A stretch of 64,000 nucleotides of DNA from Phoronis australis (Eukaryota > Phoronida > Phoronidae). Below, one piece after another: positions 1 to 11,384 of this stretch (position 1 is its first letter; each line of letters starts with the position of its first letter). A program made the translations under genes and the position numbers. The stretch covers positions 445,251-509,250 of the forward strand of contig NMRA01000253.1 in the NCBI GenBank assembly GCA_002633005.1, in the 5' to 3' direction. The notes under the pieces were generated by a model. It saw only the letters and a list, made by a program, of their open reading frames with translations. It was not told the DNA's origin and did no database searches.

Positions 1-1087
1 CCTAACAAGAGTTGGTCAGGCATACAAGGATGGTAAGAACAGCACTGCAAGCTAGAACAGTTTAAGATGTTAAACTCTGGAATCTCGGCTGCCCCGATCA
101 ACGTGGAGCTGGGCCTTTTATAGCATCCAAGGTCACGAGTGCATTGACTGACGGAGGGTCGTCATACTCTGAACTAGAGCCAGAGTTACATTATACAGCG
201 TCCCATATGTATGGCAATCCAAGCAACACAATTAGACTCCGGAATCATTGCACAAGTCATGAATTAGTCAAAGTACTGTTAGCCTAACATGACAAGTGAG
301 GCAGATACCTCTGCAGGTAGTTAATCAGATATCCAGAAAGTTGCGGGGCATGCGCCCCTCATAACGTGTTACAATTCCTGTTATGTTCATAACAGAGTTG
401 TTCAACGCCAGACACAAAGACTTTTCTTTCCTTTCGAAAATCCCACAAAAATCCTGCGGTCTGACACATGCACTTTCTAGTTCATGACCTCTCGTAACCA
501 GTGGCGGCAAATCGCTCGCCATTCGTGTGACGTCAGCAACTGTAGAATGGGGGTCATACAATAGGTTCTTGTTCAAGCTTTCGAACTCCCTCCGGTGGCA
601 AAGTGAAAGAAATAACCAATCAGATGCAACACGTGACAAAGAGAAGAATGAGCCAATCAGGTGAAGCCTGTGAGACCATACCGTTTCACAAGTGCTTTTG
701 ACCCCAGATTATAGCTCGATCTTTCGCGTTGACGTTCAATATCAGCCCTACTTTTGGCCATTTTCTATTTTCGCCTACTCTTCAGTCAACGGTTCCTCTT
801 TCACGAGATTGCGTACATGTCCCACCAAATTATAGGTAATGGTGTCATTTCATTTTTTTCTATGTTAGTACCAAACCTAACTTGAATTTCACTGAAGTAC
901 AAACTTTGCTGCTGCGAAGCTACCACCATCTTCCGAGAGATGTCGCAATGCATTTAGGAAGTGGGTCGTGAGCGTACCGTTTCTTTGTTGAAAAAGGTGG
1001 AAAATTACGCAAGAAAATGACGTTAATTTCAGCGTTTTTTACTTGTAACGGGCAAGATGAGTACCAATTTACTTCAGATCTTGCATC
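1..1087. other. No supported gene; unassigned sequence
   Basis: I see no exon with credible splice sites and no recognisable domain here. A 104-codon open frame on the minus strand (325-639) has no family resemblance and no partner exons. A CCAAT-like motif near 652 is too weak to call a promoter. Confidence 0.4.
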
Positions 1088-1256
1088 CCGTGCAAGGGCG
1101 GATCCAGGATTTAGAGTTAGGGGGCCAGGACAGAGTATTAGCCAGGATTTTGCGCGTCAGTCATTTGCACCCCCCAAAACTGCCACATGGAATCTAAGAG
1201 AATTTTAGGGAGGTTTGGCCCCTTGCCTCCCCCCTCTGTAAAGCTGCCACTGCCGT
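1088..1256. mobile_element. MITE-like element, 'GGATCCAGGATTT' family, copy 1
   Basis: The left end reads GGGCGGATCCAGGATTT and the right end is its diverged inverted match (ccctctgtaaagctgccactg). A G-rich and a C-rich run lie inside the ends. The same layout recurs at 7419-7735, 10131-10287 and 60181-60296. It has no coding capacity. The type is inferred from inverted ends plus copy number; a short SINE-like repeat is possible. Confidence 0.6.
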
Positions 1257-3140
1257 GGTACGTGATGTGAATTTCTAGACGTTTGTAGTAATGCTTTTGT
1301 AGTTACGTATTCGCCGCAAAATTATGGGTCATTGAGTGCACATAATTGTTAAGATACCTATCCATATACAAAACTGAAGTTGTTTTGAACTTTGATGCCT
1401 GATTTTTATATAGACGGCATCTTAAGCACTAAGCGGGCAAAAGGCAAACATTTTTACTTTTTAGAAAAACCCAGTACTACCAAATCACACTGAACAAGAA
1501 CCATCTGTAAGTGGTTCCTCAGCTGCCAATACGGGGGTGCGTTCGTACCTTTCACATCCCTTGGCTACAGGCAAGCAATTCTGTCCACATTTTCCAAATT
1601 GCGAGACAGAAAGCGCCGCTGCCCAATTTATGTGTAACCGCGTAATGATGCACCAGGCGTACTTGTCAATTTTGCGGTAATGGTACACATGTACGCTATC
1701 GCCCACAGTAAAAATGTGGCGAACTGTGTGTATGAGTGCCTACACCAGTGCTCGGCGACTTTGTCTCAAGAAAAAAGTATATCTAGGAGTGTATGTATTT
1801 CGAGGCACTAGGCGTGGGGTCTAGGTGTAATCCTTGAACTCGACATCGAATTCCAATTTAGTTTTCCTGGGATTTTTGTACAAACTCAAGATAAGTGTTA
1901 ATTATTCAGTACTAAAGTAAATTATATTTTAATAAGAGAGCTCATGTTCCAGTTTGCAATGGGTAATCCTTAGATCTGAGCCACGAAGTCGAGAAAAATC
2001 GATATTTCGAGTTCAGACTCCAACGCCTAGCTTTAACGCTGTGGTCACAAGTTAGGCTAAGACGGTAAACGACCCTAGAATAATTTACACTTAAATGGAG
2101 TTCGGAAAAAGTAGAATCGAAAATGACATAATAATGACGAGATGGGTTTGAGAAGAACGATTAGACCTCATGTTAAGATATGCAGTGACAGATTGACGTT
2201 AAAAAGTGGCCCAAAAGGTCTTTAACACATTTAAAAATAGCTTTGTGATGAAGTCTGGAAGAAAGTTAACTTGTAACTTCTACAAATTACTTACTTTCAT
2301 GTAACGCGTTTCGTTTTGGTAAGGCCAGTTATAGTTTTATCGCTGATCCGGTTACGAATTAGATTTGGGAAAGAGTTTTTCGAAATGTTGGAGAATTGAT
2401 TAGAATTTTCACTATTAACAATGCAATGAGTCCCAACGAACCAATTTGGTAAAATCTCAGTTGACAAGAAGTATAACTACATTTTATGAAGGTTGATATG
2501 CCAAGGGCATTGTACATATTTAAGATTTGTTAGATTCTAATAGTGACTTGATGTCTTACGAAGACTTTTGTAATTATTATGGATTCTGTCCACCATTCAT
2601 TATATTTATGGGCGTGCGATGAGTTGTTCGTAATTGACTTAACCATGGTGATTCGTCCACAAGCATTCTTCCTCACTGCTTACCACTTTTACTTAACACA
2701 TGTTATAAAACAATGTGCATAAGTTTCTACAAAATAAAACAAAATTTCAAAATAAGTGGGAAGACCTTTCACGTGAATTGTGGAAAACAGTTATAAATTA
2801 AATTATTTGTTCACTAAAGACACTAATTTTAAATGGTTCCAAACAGGGCTTACTCACGGAATTGATTCTTATATAAATAGGTATAATTAAATCACCACTC
2901 CCTACATTCTCTGGCAAAGGCCCCGAGAATCTTTGCAGCCAAAACAAGGAAAGTTGTTAGCTTGAGTTTAGCAGCTGATATTTTAGAAAAGTGGGGGCTA
3001 AAATCAGTGTGGTTAATCCCCTTGTTTGTTTAGTAAAACGTCATAAACATAGAGCTGGGTTAATTTCCAAACCTCCCTACTAGCAATGGCTGAAAATTTT
3101 TAAATATCATAAGATAGAAAAGGTAATTTATTATATGAGT
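1257..3140. other. No supported gene; AT-rich intergenic or downstream sequence
   Basis: This is AT-rich unique-looking sequence downstream of the MAM gene on its strand. No domain, RNA gene or repeat family was recognised. The minus-strand open frame at 1485-1706 has no supporting features. Confidence 0.35.
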
Positions 3141-3144
3141 GGAC

Positions 3145-3222
3145 AGTGAGGCTCAGGGATTTAATCTCTGGACTCCTGTTTGGGAGACCTGGGTTCAAAT
3201 CCTGGCTTCACTGCCTGACAAT
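3145..3222 (+). repeat. tRNA-derived SINE head
   Basis: A tRNA-like segment with an A-box-like part (gaggctcagggattta) and a B-box match (GGTTCAAATCC). It is closed by a short stem, CAGTGA pairing with TCACTG. The same head occurs at about 57707 and, reversed, at about 12750. It lacks a convincing cloverleaf and anticodon arm, so I call it a SINE and not a tRNA gene. Confidence 0.6.
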
Positions 3223-3483
3223 CGAACATTGCACACAAATGTCTCCTACTCCTCTGTGCTCAGTCCTACTAGAGAATGTATGCAAAGGGTTCTCTCGGGC
3301 TGTGCTCATATTTTTAATTCTACAATAAGAGCTTGAATAAACAACAATTTAGAAAAAGATGAAACCCTCTTGAAGGACTTTTTGTCTAACAATCTCATAA
3401 TTACACGTGTGATTGTAGTCGATTCCGATGTGAACGGAATACTCTTTATTAAAATATGCTTGAGCCAGGTTGCAGGTTTAATG

Positions 3484-3489
3484 TTTATT
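3484..3489 (-). promoter_or_regulatory. Possible polyadenylation signal for the MAM gene
   Basis: TTTATT on the plus strand is AATAAA on the minus strand, about 560 bases past the MAM stop codon. Another copy is at 3445-3450. I chose it by position only; AT-rich DNA contains such hexamers by chance. Confidence 0.2.
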
Positions 3490-4045
3490 GTGTTTCTTCT
3501 TCAAGTTATGGTTTAGCAAACAATAAAGGTATCAGAAAAGATATGCAATGGCTGCAGAAATTAATGGAGAGGATTAAGCGAAAACCGAGTTTCTGCATTT
3601 GACGTCCTGGGCATGCACTCCGAGCCTTTGTTCACGACTTCGCATACATCTGTCGGTCTCTGTTATTTGAAGTGTGTGCCTGACGATTGGTGGTCTGATA
3701 TGACTTTTCCAGCTAGAAGTATATCAATTTGTCATACACGACAATGACAATTCGAGTGTATAGACAGTGGTAAAAACGTGGTCTGCGAAGTCTTGCACGA
3801 AACATCGGAGCGTTTTTTTTAAAACTTGCACTGCGGTAGCATTATCATTGTTCTATTGGAAGTGAAACGGTAGATGATGGTCAGGGTGCGACAGTTGCAT
3901 GGGAATCAGAGTTATCACGCATTTCAAACACTCAGGTTTGAAGGCATCCTGAAGTAACCAATTTTGGAGTCACTATGGCAGTAAACAGTTTTCCCAAAAG
4001 TGTAATTTTCCTGAAACTTAGCGTCCTGTCCCATGACAAGTCTTT

Positions 4046-4120
4046 TCACGGTTCCACGGTTACGTTGTCAATTGCAATGTCGCTTCGAGGTCCATTCCCG
4101 ATAACTGCTCCAAAAACAAT
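4046..4120 (-). CDS. Terminal coding exon of the MAM domain, with stop
   Basis: This exon encodes 24 residues and a TGA stop. It follows a good acceptor (ttcttttacag) in phase 0, matching the phase 0 donor of the exon at 4458-4711. The peptide begins IVFGAVIGNG and contains SDIAIDNV, which is the characteristic end of a MAM domain (F.v.FEa..G....DIAiDdi). MAM domains are extracellular adhesion and assembly modules. The stop directly after the domain means this copy of the protein ends with MAM and has no following membrane anchor in this exon. Confidence 0.85.
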   Translation of the reverse strand: MVFGAVIGNGPRSDIAIDNVTVEP

Positions 4121-4366
4121 CTGTAAAAGAACCGATTGTGATTATTTGCCGACTACAAGGCATTTCCTACCAATGGGCGTATCGTAAATCATTACACTGG
4201 GGTGATTAATTGCGCAACGAGTATAATAGACATTGAATTCCTTACGTAGATAAGGACGCCGTCGATTGACGAACAACATCAGATAGTCTGATCTAAATAA
4301 TAACAAGAACTCATTGTCGTTATCATCCTCATTATCGATATTCAAATAAAACTACGTAAGAATAGA

Positions 4367-4396
4367 AATTCGTATTAGTATTAGTATTAGTATTAA
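4367..4396. repeat. Short (ATTAGT)n simple repeat
   Basis: About four to five copies of tattag in a row, inside the 337-base intron between the last two MAM exons. Confidence 0.7.
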
Positions 4397-4457
4397 CGGC
4401 ACTTAGTACTGGTGTCACTCTTACATGGTTCCAGCATTGGTATTACATTGTTTTTAC

Positions 4458-4711
4458 CTTGAACGATCGGCCACTGATGCTAAAATTGACATTATGCTTT
4501 ATCCACTCATTGCCTTTATCTCCTTGCAACTGAGAGAGAGGAACGTAAAAGTTGTCGCCCTGAACAGCAATTTTCAGTATTCCCATATTTGATCCGAACA
4601 TGTAGGAAGCGAACCTGAGACACACAAGTGTATCCGAAGGATAGCTTCTTGTTGAAACAAGTTTGGCTACCTTGCCGTAATTTCCAGAAGCCTCCACATA
4701 TAGATAGTGAC
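4458..4711 (-). CDS. MAM domain exon, C-terminal two thirds
   Basis: The exon is 254 nt. It opens in phase 1 after acceptor tttttgtttttctag and closes in phase 0 at donor AAG|gtaaaa. Its 84 codons include HYLYVEASGNYGKVAKL, LVCLRFASYMFGSNMGILKI and WIKHNVNFSI. These match the MAM order of a glycine-tyrosine strand, a 'CL.F.Y.M.G...G.L' core with one conserved cysteine, and a late tryptophan. The phase 1 entry fits any upstream ShKT or linker exon. The expected first third of the domain (C.FE....CGW...DW) was not found upstream, so the domain is incomplete as annotated. It could be in an exon I could not see, or lost under the nested transposons at 6-14 kb. Confidence 0.85.
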
Positions 4712-4714
4712 CTA

Positions 4715-6224
4715 GAAAAACAAAAACCTGCATGAACAAGCATTTGGGTTGACCAAATTGCACCTCGCCACCTCTGTCGATATGCCCGAAACTATTCCAT
4801 GCACAGCACGTGACAGGATTGACGGGGAAGTTGTACATAGGTATACCATTGCCGCTTACGATGCTGCAACTGCAAGGCACGCAACGCGACATTTTAGCCT
4901 AGAGACAGATAAGTAGCCTACTTTCAAAACCACGAGGTCAAACTTTTATATGTACTTTTGATGTTTGCAGTGTACTGTAAGGATTCTGGAAATTTCTCAG
5001 ATCAGATTATAACACGTACATGTAGTTGTATGATTAGAAATTAATTACCGCTAATTACCTGTCGCAGGCAGAGTCATTTACGATGTGCGGCGGCACTAAT
5101 CGTCTCACCACACTTCCACCCTCACAGCAGGAGACGCAAACTTCCATTATTGAAATTGGCAATTAGCTGTTGGTTTTTCAGTTGCCTTTGTAGGCCCCTC
5201 AGGCACATCTAACAAATAAAATTCCAGAGTTCATGATGTAGGTCCCGTCACCATAGGTAGACCAATTGAAGAGTGCCTCGCCAAAAGCTCGATGTCAAAG
5301 ACGTACAGATTGAGAGTGTTGTTTTCGTTAGATGCCCTAGTGAGGTGACCCGCTCTATCGGTCACTTGGACGACGGCATAACTAGGCACATAGGCCCACA
5401 ACATAGCACGGGATGGATGCTTGGCATTGAAAATGGTCCAGTAAAATGGCAGATTGCCAGAGCATATCTTGTATATAGTATATTGCAAATATGACAACGC
5501 CCGTGTTCAGATCCTGCTCAGAGAACTTGAAGAGAGCACGTCATATGTCCTCAAATTCCATTCAAATGCTGCCGGTGTATATGCTGTGGAATCCAGATCC
5601 TTACGCAAACAGTGGTTTTTCCAGAAGAGATGTGGAAGCCCTCAACCAGAGTCATTGCTGTCTGCTGAGAAGAAGCCGTCAGTTGCAACCACAATAGCAT
5701 CCTCACCTCCTAGATCATGGACTAGTTGGAAGCAGGGAGCCTCAGCAGCCACCTGACTATTCTCTTGCCTCTCTGTTGAGAGCGACAATAAATGCAGGTT
5801 GCTCCTTGACCCGACACATCACCAGACAGCCAGTCTGTAGCTGTAGCAATGGAGTGCACACCAAACAGATCGATGGTGGCACATACCGCCGTCAAGGTCC
5901 AAGAATCCTTGATTTACCTGTGGCGAGGAGCCATGCTGGTAGATCTAGTTGGTCGGAGGTTGTACGACTGAAGGATAGCAGCTGGAGTCATGACTCGCTT
6001 AAAACTCACTGAAACTTGATTGAGAAGAGGGTGCATGGGGCATGTTACTGTGTCTCTCCGCTGTTGACTCTGTATGACCACAACACTATGAATACCCCTG
6101 AGATACCGCAGAGGCGCACTGGAAGTATCGATATGACATTACCATGAGTTTTTACTAAGCAAGTGTATTATTATAATTGAGGCACAAGACTGGGAGACAG
6201 TCAGGTGGGATTTGGTATTTGAGA
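4715..6224. other. Unassigned stretch with a possible degenerate ORF on the minus strand
   Basis: From 5231 to 5497 the minus strand is open for 88 codons (for example FYWTIFNAKHPSRAML). Upstream to about 6010 the same strand has protein-like pieces (EDAIVVATDGFFS) broken by stops and frame changes. This would fit a decayed gene or retro-copy, but I recognise no family. Nothing else is seen in the stretch. Confidence 0.15.
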
Positions 6225-6344
6225 CTTGACAAGGGCAAGTATTTATGAGCAGGAAGTTAACTATGAGCTAGCCACTTGCATCGTGGGTAGTAATATACTG
6301 CCTACACGTTCTGCGTCACGACGGACTGTGACCAGAAAGAGAAA
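6225..6344. repeat. Dispersed repeat 'R47', left piece
   Basis: It matches the start of the intact copy at 47630: ttgacaagggcaag, a GGAAGTTAACTA block, CACTTGCAT.GTGGGTAGTAA and a GCGTCA block. The repeat is broken here by the long-TIR element and resumes at 8683 and again at 14010. Confidence 0.7.
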
Positions 6345-6532
6345 TAATTGACCTATCGCCAGGATTATGACGGACGGCTTAATTGACCAATCAGAACGCA
6401 ACATTCTTGGCACACCTTCGTCTGCGTTTCCAAGCCGCCATTTTACCCGACAAACCACACGTAGTCGAATAAAACTTACTTTAGTCTATACCTCAAGAAA
6501 TTGTCCGCTTCGAATGAGGAAACGGTGCTGAT

Positions 6533-6940
6533 ATGGCGTGTGTAGCACCGAAAGCCGTTACGCTGCTCCAGAATAATATCCCGTCATTTGTGGCATGTCC
6601 TAAGCCGAAAAATGATGTTGAAAAGCGTAAACTATGGATAAACTGTACGGCCACACGAGCAGCTGAACTCATGGCGATATTGCTTGATAACTCGAAGGCT
6701 ATAATAAGCACAAATATATTAGTTCCAAGATACGCACTTTTCAGGTCAATTGACCTACCACAAGTTCCGCCCCTATGCGAAAAGTCACATGATACCCGAC
6801 AATCGAACCAGATGTCAGAGGCTAATACACTGTCGCTAAACGATGTTCCTGGTGGAATCGATGAGTGTTTTGCACTATTTGAAAACGCTTCGACAGAGAC
6901 AAGAGGCGATACTTTTCAACAGAAAATCGTACGTTCATGA
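6533..6940 (+). pseudogene. THAP-like N-terminal fragment in the left arm
   Basis: A 135-codon open frame starting MACVAPKAV. Residues 16-37 (IPSFVACPKPKNDVEKRKLW) resemble the 'F.pFPKpk.d.ekc.rWi' core of transposon THAP zinc-binding domains. The first zinc cysteine is there, the second seems replaced by alanine, and the C-terminal C..H pair is not evident. THAP domains bind transposon ends as DNA-binding modules. The remaining 90 or so residues match nothing I know. The inverted copy at 8286-8530 differs by indels that break the frame, so neither copy is likely functional. Confidence 0.4.
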
Positions 6941-7418
6941 TATGGGAATTTGTAAAGGTGACGATGAAAAAATAAGTGCTGGAGGAGCCTGCGAAAATCC
7001 GAAGAACCTCTCGGCCTCGGGGCCACCTTCACCTGACAAATGGCTAGGCCACGGATACGATATGTTCTTGTAAAGCTGGGTATGTACCTTAAAGTCGAAT
7101 TATCTGTACGATTCCATAGATATCATGATCTTTCGAATAAAATCAGTGAAGATTCACCGATATTTTTATTCTGTCGTCTGCTAAATTTCGCCAAATGAAA
7201 AGTAGGTCACAACTGGTGGGACTCCTGGAGTAAAGTAGGTCATAGATTACAGACAGCACATGCACTATAGTCTCTGATTTGATCGACTCGATAGCTTTTC
7301 TAATCTTGTAACGAAATATTTTGATAAAAAAATCCAGGTTCATAGTTCAGGTACACACTCATCTCGTCGTTCGGTAGGTCTAGGACTGTGTCTAAGTAAA
7401 ATTAATGTCTGGAGTTCA

Positions 7419-7735
7419 GTGGCGGATCTAGGATACCACAGGGGGGCCCAACATATGTTGCCTCGTGGAATTGGGCAAAGTGCGATTCTATGTGCACAGG
7501 CGGCCAGGGATGTAGACCGTTGGACACTCTCTTCAGAAAATCTATCGGTGGACTAAAATAACAGGAACACGATTCCGCCGCGATCTGGGGTCTGAGCCCC
7601 CCCCCCCCTCTTCTGCTACCGGTCCTAGTTACTGAACTCAATATTTCCTCACGGTCTTGCTGTTTCATTTTGCTTGTGGCAGCCAAGGGGGGAACTGGGG
7701 CCCCTGCCCCACCCCTAAATCCGTCTATGGAATTG
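7419..7735. mobile_element. MITE-like element, 'GGATCCAGGATTT' family, copy 2
   Basis: It starts cagtggcggatctaggat and ends cacccctaaatccgtct, the family's inverted ends, with a run of ten C at about 7598. It is longer than the other copies (about 317 bp) and sits in the spacer of the long-TIR element, so it is nested. Confidence 0.55.
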
Positions 7736-8285
7736 CCGGTTGCACCATTAAGACATTTAAATTAGGCCTACCTTCTTATGAACTTGGCATTTTTGTAGTT
7801 TCATCCCATAAAGGTAGCTTTCATTTAATTTTGAAGGTAGCATGGATCACTAATTCGTGGTATGGTTACAAAAGATTACAAGTCTGGTGTGGTAGTTGCA
7901 AAAATAGAGTATTTACAAAAATAACTCAAATTCTTTTTTAAAGCTTCATAAATCTAACAGCTCGACCAAGGCTTTGAGTTCCGACAGTAATCCAGTGCCC
8001 TTCCCTTTGCCGATCGAATCTCTGAATTTTGACCGGGAAAGAAGTTCAGTTGAACGCCAGCTTACGGTTTATGAATAACAAAACTGTACCTCTGATACGA
8101 AGCAAAATAATGTCCATTAGATTGAAATAAATAAAAAAACATAAAATAAAAATTTCCTTGAAAACAACAATTTCCGGGGACTACCGCTAGAGTGCTGAGA
8201 TCCAGCAGGTGCCGAGACAAAGGCGGCCAGACGTAGCAAACTCGGGAGTCAAAATCTGAGATAGTCCTGCAGCATAGCCCCCAAG

Positions 8286-8530
8286 CTGAAAAGTGCGTAT
8301 CTTGGAACTAATATATTTGTGTTTATTATAGCCTTCGAGTTATCAAGAAATATCGCTCATGTCCCGCTGCTCGTGTGGCCGTACAGTTTGATCCATAGTT
8401 TACGCTTTTCAACATCATTTTTCGGCTTAGGACATGCCAAAAAATGACGGAATATTATTCTGGAGCAGCATAACGGCTGTCGGTGGTACACACGTCATAT
8501 CAACACCGTTTCCCCATTCTTAGCGGACAA
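8286..8530 (-). pseudogene. THAP-like fragment in the right arm, frame-broken
   Basis: The inverted counterpart of 6533-6744. It retains the KNDVEKRKLWIK coding block on the minus strand. A longer T run just before it and a one-base change after WIK shift the frame and give an early stop. The alternate frame reads WIKLYGHTSS, closer to the usual THAP 'WIKlCGR' than the left arm is. Confidence 0.4.
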
Positions 8531-8682
8531 TTTCTTGAGCTATAGACTAAAGTAAGTTTTACTCGACTGCGTGTGGTTTGTCGGGTAAAATGGTGGCTTG
8601 GAAACGCAGACGGTGTGCCAAGAATGCTGCGTTCTGATTGGTCAATTAAGCCGTCCCTCATAATCCTGGCAATAGGTCAATT

Positions 8683-8907
8683 GGGGATATTCAGATAGTG
8701 CCTACACTTGTCGTTGGGTCACGAAGGACTTTGGCCAGCGTAGTGCATCATGGGTAGGACGATATACAGAATTGTGTTGCGCCACGAAGTACAACGTCGC
8801 ATTACAGCGTGTATTATTACGAGGATCGACCAACAGGACTGGATAGCAGACGTTTGATTGTTTACAGAGGGCGCTAGCGTACTCTCTCTTCTTCATTTTC
8901 GTGTGCT
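8683..8907. repeat. Dispersed repeat 'R47', middle piece
   Basis: It aligns with about 47770-47960, including GTGTATTATT..GA.GAT..ACCAACAGGA and GGCGCTAGCGTA. The repeat stops at cttaa, where the 4.65 kb element begins, and resumes at 14010. Confidence 0.65.
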
Positions 8908-9294
8908 TAAAGTGTAATTTGCAAGGTCCAAGTATGTTAAATTGCAATAATATCTTCAAGGTATTGCTATTTGGATGTATTTTATTCAAATCATCGTATT
9001 ATTGTATCTTTAGTTATTTAAAAAAGCGAAAACAAGAAAATGCGCGAAAAGTTGACCTTTGACACCGTGACATGGTGTTGGGGAACACAAACCAGGTCAT
9101 ATCCCACAATGCAGTTCACTGCTATTATATCTCAGTACACGAAGAACAAAGACCGTTCAACCTTGGCGTGTTTTAGCCATGGTGCATCGGTGTGTGTGTG
9201 TGCTAACTATTTTAACACCACCCAGGTGGAAGGCATGAGCCCATTTAAATTCTAAAAAGACAAGCATCTGGCTGCGTAATGGCAGGTTTTCGTG

Positions 9295-9421
9295 TGCTCT
9301 GCTCGTCTTTTGAAAATGACTGTCGAGTCAGCCATCTGTCGAAGCCGAAATATGCTCCATTTTGAGGACGGCTGCTTTGACGACAAACACATCATGATGG
9401 TTGAAGGTGGTCTTATAAAAA
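9295..9421 (+). pseudogene. THAP C-terminal-like exon (degenerate), copy A only
   Basis: On the plus strand the frame AICRSRNMLHFEDGCFDDKH runs on to a GGLIKR|gtaagt donor. This resembles the 'CS.HF.dgcf' end of a THAP domain with a small insertion between C and HF. Upstream, at 9040-9255, is TWCWGTQTRSYP, like the 'CCWGTC.sDsRYP' start of transposon THAP domains, but stops separate the two. The inverted copy B lacks this exon because of a 696 bp deletion. Confidence 0.35.
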
Positions 9422-9848
9422 GGTAAGTTACCTTGAGAATTTTTATGTCTAATAATTCATGACGCTTTCGCAGGGCCTGAACAATAACAATATCTTTTTT
9501 CACAATCACCGTAGTTCTCAAGTGTTTAAAATCTGTTGTTTTTCCGTGAAAGATTTAGTTATAAATGGATCAGTGAAACTAAAAGCCACAACAAATGAAG
9601 CTGATCTCAAAAGATGCATGTATTTTGAAAAGAATGCAGACTAAGAATAAAGTAAAACAGGATGGTAACTCAATTCCAAGGTTTTGATTATTAAAGTAGT
9701 CTATTTCAAAAAAAACAGGATTAAAATCTAGTTTTGGCATTTGCATGAAGGTTATAAAAGAAGGCGAAAACTTGCAATTAGATATCATCGTGTTTTACTT
9801 TAATCATGGACAACTCTGGATTCAAAATATTTTTTAGAAATTGATGCC

Positions 9849-10094
9849 CCTCCAATGCCGACTGCTGGTGCTCCAGATGTGTCCAAGGAGGTTGCACAGA
9901 TAAATTCAGACTTGGTGCTTTGTCAATGGACAGCACTGGAATTTTTTTCCGTCACATATTTAACAGTCACTATCAATGTTTTAGATCAAAGTTTTGATAG
10001 TGGTACAGATAGCAATGCCAGAGTGTTTATAGTACCAGTAGTGGAAATTGTGAAAAGCTTTTGTGTGTGGTATTTGGCTGTCCCATTTGTATAG
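9849..10094 (+). pseudogene. Possible downstream exon of the THAP-like frame
   Basis: After an acceptor-like tattttttag the frame is open for about 80 codons (IDAPPMPTAGAPDVSKEVAQ onward) to a stop at 10094. It follows the gtaagt donor at 9422 on the same strand, so it may be the next exon. No family is recognised. Most of it is missing from copy B. Confidence 0.25.
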
Positions 10095-10130
10095 ATAAAC
10101 CCAGTGATATACTATGTTCTTATATTGAAA

Positions 10131-10287
10131 CTAGTGGCAGATATAGAGGGGGGAGCCATGCCCCCCCCCTAAAATTCTTCCAGATTCCATTTGACAGTTT
10201 GGGGGTGCGAATGTCTGACGGGAAAATCCTGGCTAATACCGTGCCCTGGCCCCCCCTAACTCAAAATCCTGGATCCGCACCTGGAAA
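10131..10287. mobile_element. MITE-like element, 'GGATCCAGGATTT' family, copy 3
   Basis: It runs from agtggcagatatagaggggg to aaaatcctggatccgcacct. The same insertion is present at the matching place in copy B (60181-60296), so it entered the host element before the two copies separated. Confidence 0.7.
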
Positions 10288-11384
10288 CATTTCAATAGTT
10301 TTTCAATACAATGACTATAAATATTGTGGCATAGCTTTTTTAAGTATATTTGATTTGCACTAAACTGTTGCTGTCCCATACAGTGGGTCGGTAAAGGAAG
10401 ACTTTCTTAAGTGGGGGTGAAAAGGTACTTGTTTGGGTCGTCAGTCTTTTCGTGAGACAATCTCATCTAAATTGTACACAGAATAATCCCTTGCACAGAA
10501 TTCGAACATTGTCTTGGGAATTTTTGAGTGAGTGGTATAAGCACTCCCTCCAGATTTCCCAATTCCTACTCATGTGCATACTTTTTGTGTTTTCACACCA
10601 TGTCATAGACATCTAAAGCTATTGCATACTGGAGCTTTTGGGATGAGATTCAGTGGTTGCTGTGTCGTGTTATTTGATTTCTCATTGAATTACAGTAGAA
10701 CTCGCTAAGCTGTATCCAGTGAGACTGAGATATTTCATCAATGTTACAGTGATTTGGAGGCGTTACTGCGGAATAAATGCTAACCTTTCTAAAGTTCCCA
10801 CTGATGGGCTACCAATTTAGAGAGTTCTACTGTATAAGAACAGGGCAGAAGATTCAGTCTCGACTTTAGACTATGACCCAGATTCAAAACTTTTAATTTT
10901 TTATGTAACAGCCATACTGTTCAATGTGTTCGCTTCAAGCACACAAACTGGACACCAATGAGACCAATTCCCCTGTTTACCTAGGTAAACCATAAGTTCA
11001 ACTGATGTTGAGTTTAGAGGTTTATAATGTAGTCCTAGTTAAATTACACATGTCATGACCATGTTATTATAAGTAACCAGATTGATGAGCATCAATAAAT
11101 GCTGCTCGCTGTGTTAATTATTTACCATTCTGAAACCACGGAAGTCTATTCATGGAATGCCTACTTCAATTTCATGCCGCTGAGGTTGCACTGCGATTGC
11201 ATTCGTTTGTTACGATGTTTCATCTTTCTATGTAATTTGTCACTACAACTTTTTGCAACTCGCTTGAATTACATAAAACTAGTCCCCGAGTCACAAGTTT
11301 TTATAACAGAATACATAGGTCATGTGGAGGAGTTGGCATTCCAGGGCTAAGACAACTGTTGATATCTATAAATGGGTGAAACTT

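Larger units (their letters stand above)
6345..8682. mobile_element. Long-TIR DNA transposon, non-autonomous, with THAP-like arms
   Basis: Two arms of about 400 bp (6345-6744 and 8286-8682) are inverted copies of each other and begin AATTGACCTAT.GCCAGGA. They flank about 1.5 kb of unrelated sequence. Each arm carries the same THAP-like reading frame close to its inner end. The flanks are two adjoining parts of repeat R47, confirming an insertion. No transposase core is present inside, so it probably depended on an autonomous relative. Confidence 0.75.

Noticed and set aside
325-639. 104-codon minus-strand frame
   Set aside because: No domain, no partner exons and no conserved copy elsewhere in the window; probably chance.
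3145-3222. tRNA genes at about 3145, 12750, 39667 and 57707
   Set aside because: Only the A and B boxes and short end stems are present. Cloverleaf and anticodon arms do not form well and the sequence continues into shared repeat tails, so these are SINE heads.
5055-5166. Minus-strand segment with acceptor ccaacag and donor GACAG|gtaatt, phase 1-1, considered as the missing MAM first exon
   Set aside because: The needed frame has four stops and only a vague NCQF start; the open frame there gives an unrelated Cys-rich peptide.
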